Origin: Sphingomonas carotinifaciens
GTDB lineage: Bacteria > Pseudomonadota > Alphaproteobacteria > Sphingomonadales > Sphingomonadaceae
DNA: 64,000 nucleotides
Direction of reading: 5' to 3'
NCBI RefSeq assembly: GCF_009789535.1
Contig: NZ_WSUT01000005.1
Span: 2,231,501 to 2,295,500 of the forward strand
The notes beneath the pieces were generated by a model. The model was not told the DNA's origin, ran no database searches, and saw nothing but the letters and a program-made list of their open reading frames with translations. Made by a program: the position numbers and the translations under genes. Shown piece after piece: positions 30,424 through 38,896 of this stretch (position 1 is the first letter of the stretch; each line of letters starts with the position of its first letter).

Positions 30424-31454
30424 GCGCTCGCCTTTCGCGTATCCACCCATAGATGCTTGACCATCACCCAGGCCGCGACCGTCAATGGACCGCCGATCAG
30501 GATGCCGACCACGCCGAACAGGCCGCCGGCGATGAACAAGGCGAACAGCGTTACCGCCGGCGGGATCGACACCGCGTATCGCATGACCAGCGGCGCCATC
30601 GCGTTGCCCTCGATCTGTTGCCAGACAACGAAGAAGCCGACCGTCCAGGCAAAGCTCTCGACCCCGAGGGTCAGGGCAAGCAGGCAGGCCGGAATGGCGC
30701 CCAGAAAGGGACCGACCAGCGGGATGAATTCCAGCAGCCCGGCGACGATCGCCAGTGCCAGCGCGGACGGCACCCCGATAACGCTGAGGCCGATCAGGAC
30801 GGCCGTGAAGGTTGCCGCCATCGACACCAGTTGACCCAGCAACCAGTTGCGCAGCGCCCTGGCAGTCGCGTCGGATGCCTCACCCACGGGGCCTTGGGCG
30901 CTGTGCGGAAGCATCGCCAGCATGCCGCGCCGGTAACTGTCCGGGTCGGCCGCCAGATAGATGCCGCCAAGGATGGCGAGGATCAGGCCGGAAACCGCGC
31001 TCGATGCCACGGCCAACGCGGATTGCACCATCGAGGCGAGGGTGGACCCGTCGGGCATGGCGGTGTTCATCACCGACCTGACCCGGTCCTCGCCGATCCA
31101 CTGCGCGAACCGCTGCCATGCGGCCGGCAGGCTGTCACCCAGCTTGCCGAGCTGGCTGCCGATCTCCCGACCGAACAGCATGGTGCCCCCGGCAAGCACC
31201 GCGATGATCACCAGCCCTGCGAGGATCAGGGCGATACTGCGCGGCAAACGGACGATGCGGCAGAGGGCGGCCGCCGCGGCGTGCAGGATGACCGCGACCA
31301 GAATGGCCGCGAAGACCAGCAGCACGATGTCGTGTAGCCACCACAGAAGCAACGCCAACGCCGCAAGGGCGATCGCCACAACGGTCCGCAACGCAAAATC
31401 GGCAACCATCTGCTGGCGATCGGATGGTGGGGGCGGCCGGTCGGGAATGTTCAT
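30420..31454 (-). CDS. AI-2E-family transporter (PerM-like)
   Basis: A 344-residue inner-membrane permease of PF01594, with about eight hydrophobic segments and the conserved LLEFIPLVGPFLGAIPA near residues 240-256 and EGNAMAPLVM. Despite the family name, many members do not move autoinducer-2; some act as Na+/H+ antiporters or unknown exporters. The ATG at 31454 has a GAAAGG-like ribosome site; the TTG three bases upstream is less likely. It is the first gene of a two-gene operon with the FNT channel. Confidence 0.87.
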   Translation of the reverse strand: MNIPDRPPPPSDRQQMVADFALRTVVAIALAALALLLWWLHDIVLLVFAAILVAVILHAAAAALCRIVRLPRSIALILAGLVIIAVLAGGTMLFGREIGSQLGKLGDSLPAAWQRFAQWIGEDRVRSVMNTAMPDGSTLASMVQSALAVASSAVSGLILAILGGIYLAADPDSYRRGMLAMLPHSAQGPVGEASDATARALRNWLLGQLVSMAATFTAVLIGLSVIGVPSALALAIVAGLLEFIPLVGPFLGAIPACLLALTLGVESFAWTVGFFVVWQQIEGNAMAPLVMRYAVSIPPAVTLFALFIAGGLFGVVGILIGGPLTVAAWVMVKHLWVDTRKASA

Positions 31455-31814
31455 CAACCTTTCTCACCGTCCCGTAGCGTGACGTGCGCAAGTCTGCCGG
31501 TGTCGCGCATGGCCCTTGCAATGGCCGGGTTGGCGTTGATTGCAGTGTCTGGAGGCCATAAAACCGAATGGTAACGGGAAAGGTCCGCAACGGTTCTCCC
31601 GTTCGGTCCGAGCGCCTGTTTGCCTATATGGTGAAGGCGGTTCGGGCGGCACCCTAATGCGGGAAGGTCTGAAGGTTTCCGCGTGCGTGGAAAACAATGC
31701 AGCTATCATCCTTTTGCGGGATCGCTGCCGCTTGACAGTTCTGATCGCCACTAATTAAAGCAAATCGCGATAAGAATGGTCGAACCGATCACGTTCCAAA
31801 GGGAGGATGACTTC
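31455..31814. promoter_or_regulatory. Divergent intergenic region before the halogenase-linked receptor
   Basis: About 360 bp with no convincing gene. The right half is A+T richer. A TTGACA at 31732-31737 followed after 17 bp by TTAAAG (31755-31760) is a candidate promoter for the receptor, giving a leader of about 50 nt. GGGAGGA at 31801-31807 is a strong Shine-Dalgarno that decides the receptor start at 31815. No operator was recognised. Confidence 0.4.
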
Positions 31815-34800
31815 ATGTCCAGTAAGGTGGCACCACTTCGCTTCGTCATGCTGGCTGCGGCCTCGCCGATTGCGATGACGGCATTGCTGGGATCGGCATC
31901 CGCACAGACCGCCGGTGGTGCGATCGAGGCGACGACCACGTCGCAGGACCCGGTCGCCGCGCCGACCCAGTCCGACGACAGTGCACCGGACATCGTCGTC
32001 ACCGGCATTCGTGCGTCGCAGGCACGCTCGATCGAGGTGAAGCGCAACGCCGACAGCGTGGTCGAGGCGATCAGCGCGCAGGATATCGGCAAGCTGCCCG
32101 ACGTCACCATCTCGGACTCGTTGCAGCGCATCCCCGGCGTGCAGATCCGCCGCGAGGCGGGTGAAGGCGGCGCGATCAACATCCGCGGCCTGCCGCAGGT
32201 GACGACGCTGTTCAACGGCGAGGAATTCCTCGGCGCCAATTCGGTCACCACGGTTCAACCGAACTTCAACGACATTCCCTCGCAGCTCTTCTCGGGCGCG
32301 ACCGTGTTCAAGACGCCGACGGCGTCGCTGCAACAGGCGGGGTTGTCGGGCACGGTCGACCTGCTGACCAGGCGGCCGTTCGACATGAAGCCGGGGCTGA
32401 CGGTCGCGGCGGCGGCCGAGGCGCAGTATGGTGACCGGACGGAGAAGTTCAATCCGTCGGTCAATGGCCTGATCTCGTACAATTCGGGTCGCTTCGGCCT
32501 GCTCGCCTCGGCCGCCTATAGTGACCTGACGCTGGCGAACTCGTTCCGCGGCATCCAGGATTTCGGCGTGATGCTGCGCAACGAAGGCGGCAGCGCGACC
32601 AATCCGGGCGACTTCGCAGTCGGCCGCAACGGTGTCAGCCGTGGTACGCCGGTGCGCAATGCGGCAGGCGCGATCACCGGTTTCGACGTGAACGGCGATG
32701 GCGATGCCAACGACTCCTTCATCACGCCGCAGAACCACAATGCGTGGAACCGGATCACCAGCCGCAAGCGCTTCGGCGCCAACGCGTCGCTGCAGTTCGA
32801 GGTCAACGACGCGCTGCGCCTGACCGCCGACGGCTTCTACACCAAGCAGACGCAGTATGACCGGCTGTCCGGCCTGGCGTTCAACGCGATCGACTGGATG
32901 TCGTCGCCCTATCTGCCGACGCAGTCGCGCGACACCGGCGCGGTCGATCGCAACGGCTACAACATCAACACCGTGCAGACCTATCTGTACGATCTCGCCA
33001 ATGTCGAAGCCTATTCGGAGAACCGCAAGACGGTGGGCGAGTCGCAGAACTACAATCTGCAACTCGACTGGAAGCCGAGCGACTCCTTCTCCGCCACCGT
33101 TCGCGGCATCTATGGCAAGGCGACGCAGCGCATCGACAATGGCTATGCCACCTTCGTCCTCGGCAACGGGTCGCAATGGGGCTATAACGGCATCGGCAAC
33201 TATCCGACCGGCGACGTCGCGTTCAACCCCGGCGGCTATCAGGCCTACAGCCAGCAGGCGACGATCGACTATAGCAGCGGCCAGCCGGTCTTCACCTATC
33301 CGGCCTCGTTCCTGTCGCAGGTCGAGGACCCGTCGCGCTATGGCTTCAAGACCATGTCGTCGGAAAACAACTTCCGGCGCCAGGGCGACATCTGGGCGCT
33401 GCGCGCCGATGCGCAGTGGAGCCCGACCGACCAGATCAAGGTGAAGTTCGGCGGCCGCTACAGCGAGCGCAGCGTGTCGCAGTATAATTTCGAGCGCGTC
33501 GCGCCGCTTTATGCCGGCAACACCGACAATCCCGCGAACCCGGCCGGCGGCTGCCTGGTCAAGTGGCTGGCGATCGACGTGAACCTGGCCGATGGTGCAT
33601 GCCGCGTCGCCGATTCCGCCGGCCTGCCCTACACCGCAGGCTTCGCCGCGCAGGCCAACGACCCGCGTTTCGCCGAAATCCTGAAGCGCGTCAGCCTGCC
33701 CGCGTCCGGCGCGCCGCAGGTCTATACGATCGATCCCAAGGCGCTGGACAATCCGGCGGCGTTCATCGGCAACTTCTATCCGGGCCTGCGCGAGAATGTG
33801 AACCCGGCCAACTCGTTCGACATCGATCTGCGCCAGGCCTCGGGCTATGCCGAGGTGAGCGGCGAGGGCGAGTTGCTGGGCCTGCCCTACCGCGCCAATG
33901 GCGGCCTGCGCATCGTCAACACGCGCTTCACCGTGCGCCAGAACATCGTCGGCCTGCCGCAGCCCTACGGCGTGTCGGGTCAGGACGCCGGAGACATCCT
34001 GACGCGGCGTGAGTTCACCGACTTCCTGCCGGCGTTCAACATCGCATTCGACCTGACCGAGAAGCTGCGCCTGCGCGGTTCCTATGCCAAGACGATGACG
34101 CTGCTGAACTTCGACCAGTGGGGCGGTGCGCTGAACGTCAACTATGCGATCAACACCTCGATCACGCCGTCGCGGTTCGAGGCGCAGTCGGCCTCGCTCG
34201 GCGGCAATCCGCAACTCAATCCGTGGCGTGCGGACAATGTCGAGGCGAGCCTGGAATATTATACCGGCCGGTCCAGCCTGGTCGCGATCGGCGCGTTCCA
34301 CATCGCGGTGGACAGCTTCATCGCCAACGCCACCGTGTTCCGCAACGACATTCCCGACAATGACGGCGTGATCCGCCGCGAGGTGCCGGTCAGCACCTCG
34401 GTGCAGGGCGATGGCGGTACGCTGAAGGGCATCGAGGTCTCGGCGCGGCAGTCGCTGGCCGATTACGGCGTGAACGGCCTGTTCGGCGGCTTCGGCGTGG
34501 ATGCCAACTATACCCTGTCGCTGGGCGAGACGGGCCGGGTCGATCTGGCGGGCAACAAGCAGCCCTTCCAGGACAACTCCAAGCATCAGGTGAACGCCGC
34601 GCTCTGGTACGAGCAATATGGCTTCCAGGCGCGCGTCGCCTATAACTATCGCTCGAAGCGCCTCGTTTCTTCCGATTACGGCGGCATCTCGGGGCTGGCC
34701 CAGTATCAGCAGCCGACCAACTATCTCGATGCCTCGGTCAGCTACGACATCCTGCCGTATCTGACGATCTATGGCCAGGCGTCGAACCTGACCGGCGAGA

Positions 34801-34892
34801 CGGAGCGCTATTACCTGACGTGGAAGGACCAGGTGTTCAACGAGAACATCTACGAGCGTCGCTTCATCGCGGGCGTGCGCGCGCGCTTCTGA
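31815..34892 (+). CDS. TonB-dependent receptor linked to a halogenase
   Basis: A 1025-residue outer-membrane receptor. It has a signal peptide ending SASA, DIVVTGIRASQARSIEVKR (TonB-box-like and linker), a plug with AISAQDIGKLPDVTISDSLQRIPGVQI, and a long barrel ending in Phe (GVRARF). This plug style marks the same carbohydrate-type receptor family as the one at 11,852. The start at 31815 is fixed by GGGAGGA 7 bp upstream. Its stop is 68 bp before the halogenase gene, with a hairpin between them. The ligand is unknown. Confidence 0.9.
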   Translation: MSSKVAPLRFVMLAAASPIAMTALLGSASAQTAGGAIEATTTSQDPVAAPTQSDDSAPDIVVTGIRASQARSIEVKRNADSVVEAISAQDIGKLPDVTISDSLQRIPGVQIRREAGEGGAINIRGLPQVTTLFNGEEFLGANSVTTVQPNFNDIPSQLFSGATVFKTPTASLQQAGLSGTVDLLTRRPFDMKPGLTVAAAAEAQYGDRTEKFNPSVNGLISYNSGRFGLLASAAYSDLTLANSFRGIQDFGVMLRNEGGSATNPGDFAVGRNGVSRGTPVRNAAGAITGFDVNGDGDANDSFITPQNHNAWNRITSRKRFGANASLQFEVNDALRLTADGFYTKQTQYDRLSGLAFNAIDWMSSPYLPTQSRDTGAVDRNGYNINTVQTYLYDLANVEAYSENRKTVGESQNYNLQLDWKPSDSFSATVRGIYGKATQRIDNGYATFVLGNGSQWGYNGIGNYPTGDVAFNPGGYQAYSQQATIDYSSGQPVFTYPASFLSQVEDPSRYGFKTMSSENNFRRQGDIWALRADAQWSPTDQIKVKFGGRYSERSVSQYNFERVAPLYAGNTDNPANPAGGCLVKWLAIDVNLADGACRVADSAGLPYTAGFAAQANDPRFAEILKRVSLPASGAPQVYTIDPKALDNPAAFIGNFYPGLRENVNPANSFDIDLRQASGYAEVSGEGELLGLPYRANGGLRIVNTRFTVRQNIVGLPQPYGVSGQDAGDILTRREFTDFLPAFNIAFDLTEKLRLRGSYAKTMTLLNFDQWGGALNVNYAINTSITPSRFEAQSASLGGNPQLNPWRADNVEASLEYYTGRSSLVAIGAFHIAVDSFIANATVFRNDIPDNDGVIRREVPVSTSVQGDGGTLKGIEVSARQSLADYGVNGLFGGFGVDANYTLSLGETGRVDLAGNKQPFQDNSKHQVNAALWYEQYGFQARVAYNYRSKRLVSSDYGGISGLAQYQQPTNYLDASVSYDILPYLTIYGQASNLTGETERYYLTWKDQVFNENIYERRFIAGVRARF

Positions 34893-34903
34893 AACGCCCC
34901 TTG

Positions 34904-34944
34904 GCCGGCTGCGCTGTTCGTCTATGACGGGCAGCACAGCCGGC
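34904..34944 (+). other. Long imperfect hairpin between receptor and halogenase genes
   Basis: GCCGGCTG (34904-34911) pairs with CAGCCGGC (34937-34944). The stem continues inward through CGCTG/CAGC- and GTC/GAC-type pairs with about three mismatches. There is no T-run. It could attenuate transcription or protect the mRNA, lowering or separately setting expression of the downstream halogenase. Confidence 0.5.
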
Positions 34945-34960
34945 GTCAGGAGCCAAGTGC

Positions 34961-36463
34961 ATGAGCGATCCGTTACGCTCCATCGTCATCGTCGGCGGGG
35001 GCACCGCGGGATGGATGGCCGCCACCTATCTGGCGCGGCGCCTGTCGCATCTGCGCCCCGACATCACGGTGATCGAAAGCCCGGCGATCGGCACGGTCGG
35101 CGTCGGCGAGGCGACGGTGCCGGCGATCCGCGACTTTCTGGCCGCGGTCGAACTCGGCGAGCCGGAGGTGCTGCGCGAAACCGAGGGCACGATCAAATAC
35201 GGCATCCGCTTCGTCGACTGGCAGACGAAGGGGCATGCCTTCTTCCATCCCTTTGGCCTGTACGGGGTGCCGGCCGGGGGCGTGCCCTTCCATCATCACT
35301 GGTTGCGTGCACGGGCAGTGGGCGATGCGACGCCGCTCGACGCCTATTGCCTGGCGACGCAGCTCGCCGACCACGGCCTGTTCCTTGCGCCGCCAGACCG
35401 GCCCGAGAACGACCTGGGCCATTTCAACTTTGCGCTGCACTTCGATGCGGTGCGCTTTGCCCATCTGCTCAGCCGCCTGGCCATCGCCAATGGCGTGCGC
35501 CATGTCCCCGCCCGTATCGATGCGGTGATACGCGATCCGCAAAGCGGTGACGTAAGCGGCGTACGGCTGGAGTCGGGAGCCGTCGTCCACGGCGATCTGT
35601 GGATCGACTGTTCGGGATTTCGCAGCCTGTTGCTGGGCGAGGCGATGGGCGTTCCGTATCGCGATTGGCGGGAATGGTTGCCCTGTGATCGCGCGGTGGC
35701 GATGCCGTGCGCGCCGGCGGGTGCGACGATGCATCCGCGCACGACCGCGACGGCCCTGCCGGCGGGGTGGCAGTGGCATATCCCGTTGCGGCACCGGATC
35801 GGCAACGGGTATGTCTATTGTTCGGACCATGTGTCGGATGACGAGGCAGAGCAGACGCTGCGCGACCGGCTGGAGGGCGCGCCGCTCGGCAATGCCAATC
35901 GGCTGCGCTTCACCCCGGGCCACCGCGCCGAGGTGTGGCATCGCAATGTCGTCGGCGTCGGTCTGGCGTCGGGGTTCCTCGAACCGCTGGAATCGACCAG
36001 CATCTCGCTCGTCCAGTCCGGCCTGCAACGCCTCGTCCAGCTCTGGCCGCAGCGGGATATCGATCCCCGTCTGGCGGCCGTCTACAACCGGCAGTCGGTG
36101 CTGGAGTTCGAGCGGATCCGCGATTTCCTGTTGATCCACTACATGTTCAACCGCCGTATCGGCGAACCCTTCTGGGACCGGATGCGCGCGATCGAACCGC
36201 CCGACCACCTGCGGATGAAGCTGGACAGCTGGCGCGCCTGCGGCGAGTTCGTGCGCTATGAATGGGAAAGCTTCCAGGATCCGAGCTGGCTCAGCCTCTA
36301 TGCCGGGCTGAACCAGTTGCCGGCGCACCATAGCATGCTGGCCGACGCGTATCCGATGCCGGCCCTGTCGGGGCACCTGGCCAGCATCCGCGCGTCGATC
36401 GCGCGGGTGCTGGCGCATGGGGAGCGGCATGACCGGTTTCTGGCACGCGTGGCGGCGGGTTGA
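34961..36463 (+). CDS. Flavin-dependent (tryptophan-type) halogenase family protein
   Basis: A 500-residue FAD-dependent halogenase-fold enzyme. It has the Rossmann motif VGGGTAGWMAA (11-21), catalytic-lysine position Lys79 in GTIKYGIRF (same number as Lys79 of PrnA), the halogenase signature WQWHIP at 270-275, and FLEPLESTSI (339-348) with the active-site glutamate region. It would need reduced FAD from a separate reductase. From memory, close relatives occur next to TonB receptors in Caulobacter and Xanthomonas-type genomes. Whether this one halogenates indole compounds or something else is unknown. Confidence 0.88.
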   Translation: MSDPLRSIVIVGGGTAGWMAATYLARRLSHLRPDITVIESPAIGTVGVGEATVPAIRDFLAAVELGEPEVLRETEGTIKYGIRFVDWQTKGHAFFHPFGLYGVPAGGVPFHHHWLRARAVGDATPLDAYCLATQLADHGLFLAPPDRPENDLGHFNFALHFDAVRFAHLLSRLAIANGVRHVPARIDAVIRDPQSGDVSGVRLESGAVVHGDLWIDCSGFRSLLLGEAMGVPYRDWREWLPCDRAVAMPCAPAGATMHPRTTATALPAGWQWHIPLRHRIGNGYVYCSDHVSDDEAEQTLRDRLEGAPLGNANRLRFTPGHRAEVWHRNVVGVGLASGFLEPLESTSISLVQSGLQRLVQLWPQRDIDPRLAAVYNRQSVLEFERIRDFLLIHYMFNRRIGEPFWDRMRAIEPPDHLRMKLDSWRACGEFVRYEWESFQDPSWLSLYAGLNQLPAHHSMLADAYPMPALSGHLASIRASIARVLAHGERHDRFLARVAAG

Positions 36464-36467
36464 AGCG

Positions 36468-38777
36468 TCAGGCGGGGGCGGCGGAGGCGGGGGCGATGTC
36501 GGCGTGCCCGGCCTTCAGGCGGCGGTAGGTGGCGAGCGCCTGTCCGACCACCTGGTCCATGTTGTAGTAACGGTAGGTGGCGAGGCGGCCGACGAAGATC
36601 ACGTCGGGCTCGGCCAGGGCAAGCGCCTCGTACCGCTTGTAAAGCTGATGGTTTTCGGGGCGGGGGATTGGATAATAGGGATCGCCCTCGGCCGCCGGAT
36701 ATTCGATCGTGATGCTGGTGACCGGTGACCGCTGCCCGGTCAGGTGCTTGTATTCGGTGATGCGCGTGTGCGGCACCGCCTCGTCCGGATAGTTGACGAC
36801 GGCGACCTCCTGATGCCGCTCGACGGGCAGCGTCCGGTGTTCGAAGCAAAGCGAGCGATACGGCAGCCGGCCGTGGCAATAGCCGAAATATTCGTCGATC
36901 GGCCCGGTATAGACCAGCCGGTCATAGGACACCGCCGCCGCCGCCTCGGCGAAGTCGGTGCCCGTCAGCACGGTGATGTTGGGATGATCCAGCATCGCGG
37001 CGAACATCGCGGTGAAGCCGGCGGCGGGCATCGCCTGATGCCGGTCGGTGAAATAGCGGTCATCGGTCGAGGTGCGGGTCGGCACGCGCGCGGTGACCGA
37101 TTTGTCGAGCGCGCTCGGGTCCAGCCCCCATTGCTTGCGGGTATAGCCGCGAAAGAAGGTGCGGTAGAGTTCATGCCCGACCGCCGAGACGACCACATCC
37201 TCCGACGTGCGCACCTGTGCCACCGGCTCGGCGCGGGCGGCAAGAAAGGCGGCGGCGTCCGCGTCGGTTTCCAGCCCGGCATCGTAGAGCGCGTTCAGCG
37301 TCGTGCGGTTGATCGGCACGGGGACGCGCCGGCCGTCGACATCGGCCAACACCCGGTGCTCATAGGCGCGCCACCGGGTGAAGTTCGACAGATAGGCGAA
37401 CACCTCGTCCGAATTGGTGTGAAAGATGTGCGGGCCATATTGGTGGATCAGGATGCCGGCGGCGTCCGCCACGTCATAGGCATTGCCGGCGATGTGCGGG
37501 CGCCGATCGACGACCAGCACGCGCTTGCCGCCGTCCGCCGCCAGCCGCTCGGCCATCACCGCGCCGGCAAAACCCGCGCCGACCACCAGATAGTCATAAT
37601 GCGGGCGCTGCCCCTGCGCAGCCAGATGCGCGCTGGCGGCGGTCGCCTCGTCGATCGCTGCCATCATCTCGGCGGCGGTGGCGTCCCAGGAGGTGGCGGC
37701 GAGGACGGTATCGGCGGCATCGCGCCAGTCGCGGGTGTTGCCGCGAACCAGTGCCAGCGCCTCTTCGCACGCCTGGATGAAGCGCGCGCCCCGGCCGGCG
37801 ATCTTGACCGCATCAAGCGTGCCATAATGTCGCGCGACATCGACGATGGGGGTGGACACGACCGGGCGGCCGGCGGCGAGATATTCGGGCGTTTTCGTCG
37901 GGCTGATGAAGCGGGTCGCCTCGTTCAGCGCGAACGGCATCAGCGCCACGTCCCAGCGGGCGATGGTGGCGGGCAGCTCGTCATAGCTGCGCTGGCCCGG
38001 ATAGACGATGTTGGCCCGCTGCGGCAGGTCGGCGGGGTCGATCTTCACCACCGGGCCGACCATCTCGATCGTCCACTCGGGACGGGCATCGGCCAGCTCG
38101 GCGAGCAGGTCGAGGTCCATCCGCTCGTCCAGCACGCCGTAGAAGCCGAAGCGCGCGGCCGGCGCCCGGCCCGGTTCGACATCGCGCGCGGTGGCGAAAT
38201 GGGCGACATCGACGCTGGACGGGAAGGGACGCACGTCCGGATGACGCTCCCGCTTGGCCTCGTACAGGCTGTAGCCGCCGGTGAAGACCAGATCGGCCGC
38301 GGCGAGCAGCTCGGTTTCCAACGCCAGCAATTCGGGCGGCGCAAAGCGGAAGGCGGACAGTTCGTCCATGCAGTCATAGACGGTGCATGCCGAGCCGACA
38401 TGGCGCGAGAAGCCGAGCATCATCGGCGTGTAGTACCAGCGGATCGCCACGGTACCTTCCAGCGCCAGAAAGTCGTCGAGCAGGCGGCGCAGTGCGGTGT
38501 TCGCATCCTCGCCGGACAGGCCGTGGGGCAGATGCGGCGTGACGACATGGAGCGGCCCGGCGGCGCGCAGGGCGAGACGCGGCGCGTCGTCGCCGCCGAC
38601 GATCGGCTCTTCCCACACCACCAGCCGGTGGGTGGCGGCAAACCGCGTCATCAGATGTTGAGGACGCTGGAACACGAAATCCCAGCGCAAGTGGCAGAAG
38701 CACAGCAGCAGCGGCGCGACGCCGCCGGCAGGAAGGCCACCCATGGGCATGTCGTCAGCGACAGGCGGAACGCGCAA
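36468..38777 (-). CDS. glf: Fused glycosyltransferase - UDP-galactopyranose mutase
   Basis: A 769-residue two-domain protein. Residues about 20-380 look like a GT-B glycosyltransferase (LRWDFVFQRPQHL, VYDCMDEL, FTGGYSLYEAK, FGFYGVLDERMD, FISPTKTPEYLAAGRPVVST). Residues about 394-760 are a UDP-galactopyranose mutase: FAD motif VVGAGFAGAVMAE (398-410), GPHIFHTN, PINRTTLN, YTRKQWG, RITEYKH (672-678), YYPIPRPENH and YYNMDQVVGQAL. It thus makes UDP-galactofuranose and may transfer it in one chain. The start may be TTG at 38777 (GGGAGA upstream) or ATG at 38750 or 38744. It faces the glycosidase gene. Confidence 0.9.
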   Translation of the reverse strand: MRVPPVADDMPMGGLPAGGVAPLLLCFCHLRWDFVFQRPQHLMTRFAATHRLVVWEEPIVGGDDAPRLALRAAGPLHVVTPHLPHGLSGEDANTALRRLLDDFLALEGTVAIRWYYTPMMLGFSRHVGSACTVYDCMDELSAFRFAPPELLALETELLAAADLVFTGGYSLYEAKRERHPDVRPFPSSVDVAHFATARDVEPGRAPAARFGFYGVLDERMDLDLLAELADARPEWTIEMVGPVVKIDPADLPQRANIVYPGQRSYDELPATIARWDVALMPFALNEATRFISPTKTPEYLAAGRPVVSTPIVDVARHYGTLDAVKIAGRGARFIQACEEALALVRGNTRDWRDAADTVLAATSWDATAAEMMAAIDEATAASAHLAAQGQRPHYDYLVVGAGFAGAVMAERLAADGGKRVLVVDRRPHIAGNAYDVADAAGILIHQYGPHIFHTNSDEVFAYLSNFTRWRAYEHRVLADVDGRRVPVPINRTTLNALYDAGLETDADAAAFLAARAEPVAQVRTSEDVVVSAVGHELYRTFFRGYTRKQWGLDPSALDKSVTARVPTRTSTDDRYFTDRHQAMPAAGFTAMFAAMLDHPNITVLTGTDFAEAAAAVSYDRLVYTGPIDEYFGYCHGRLPYRSLCFEHRTLPVERHQEVAVVNYPDEAVPHTRITEYKHLTGQRSPVTSITIEYPAAEGDPYYPIPRPENHQLYKRYEALALAEPDVIFVGRLATYRYYNMDQVVGQALATYRRLKAGHADIAPASAAPA

Positions 38778-38896
38778 ATCTGTATCTCCCGGGCCCCCGC
38801 CCGTACCGGGCGTAGCGCGTCCCGCGGCGCCAGACGCTAACCGATATCAACAACTTGGCCGTTGGCCCCTCGGTCCGGCGCTGGCACAGCACGGCT

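Noticed and set aside
31755..34937. Minus-strand open frame of about 1,060 codons
   Set aside because: Fully antisense to the TonB receptor, which has a signal peptide, plug and barrel motifs and a good ribosome site. The antisense frame has no recognisable domain.
34961..36463. Halogenase as part of an antibiotic biosynthesis cluster
   Set aside because: No NRPS, PKS, tailoring or resistance genes lie nearby; the neighbours are a TonB receptor and a sugar-nucleotide enzyme.
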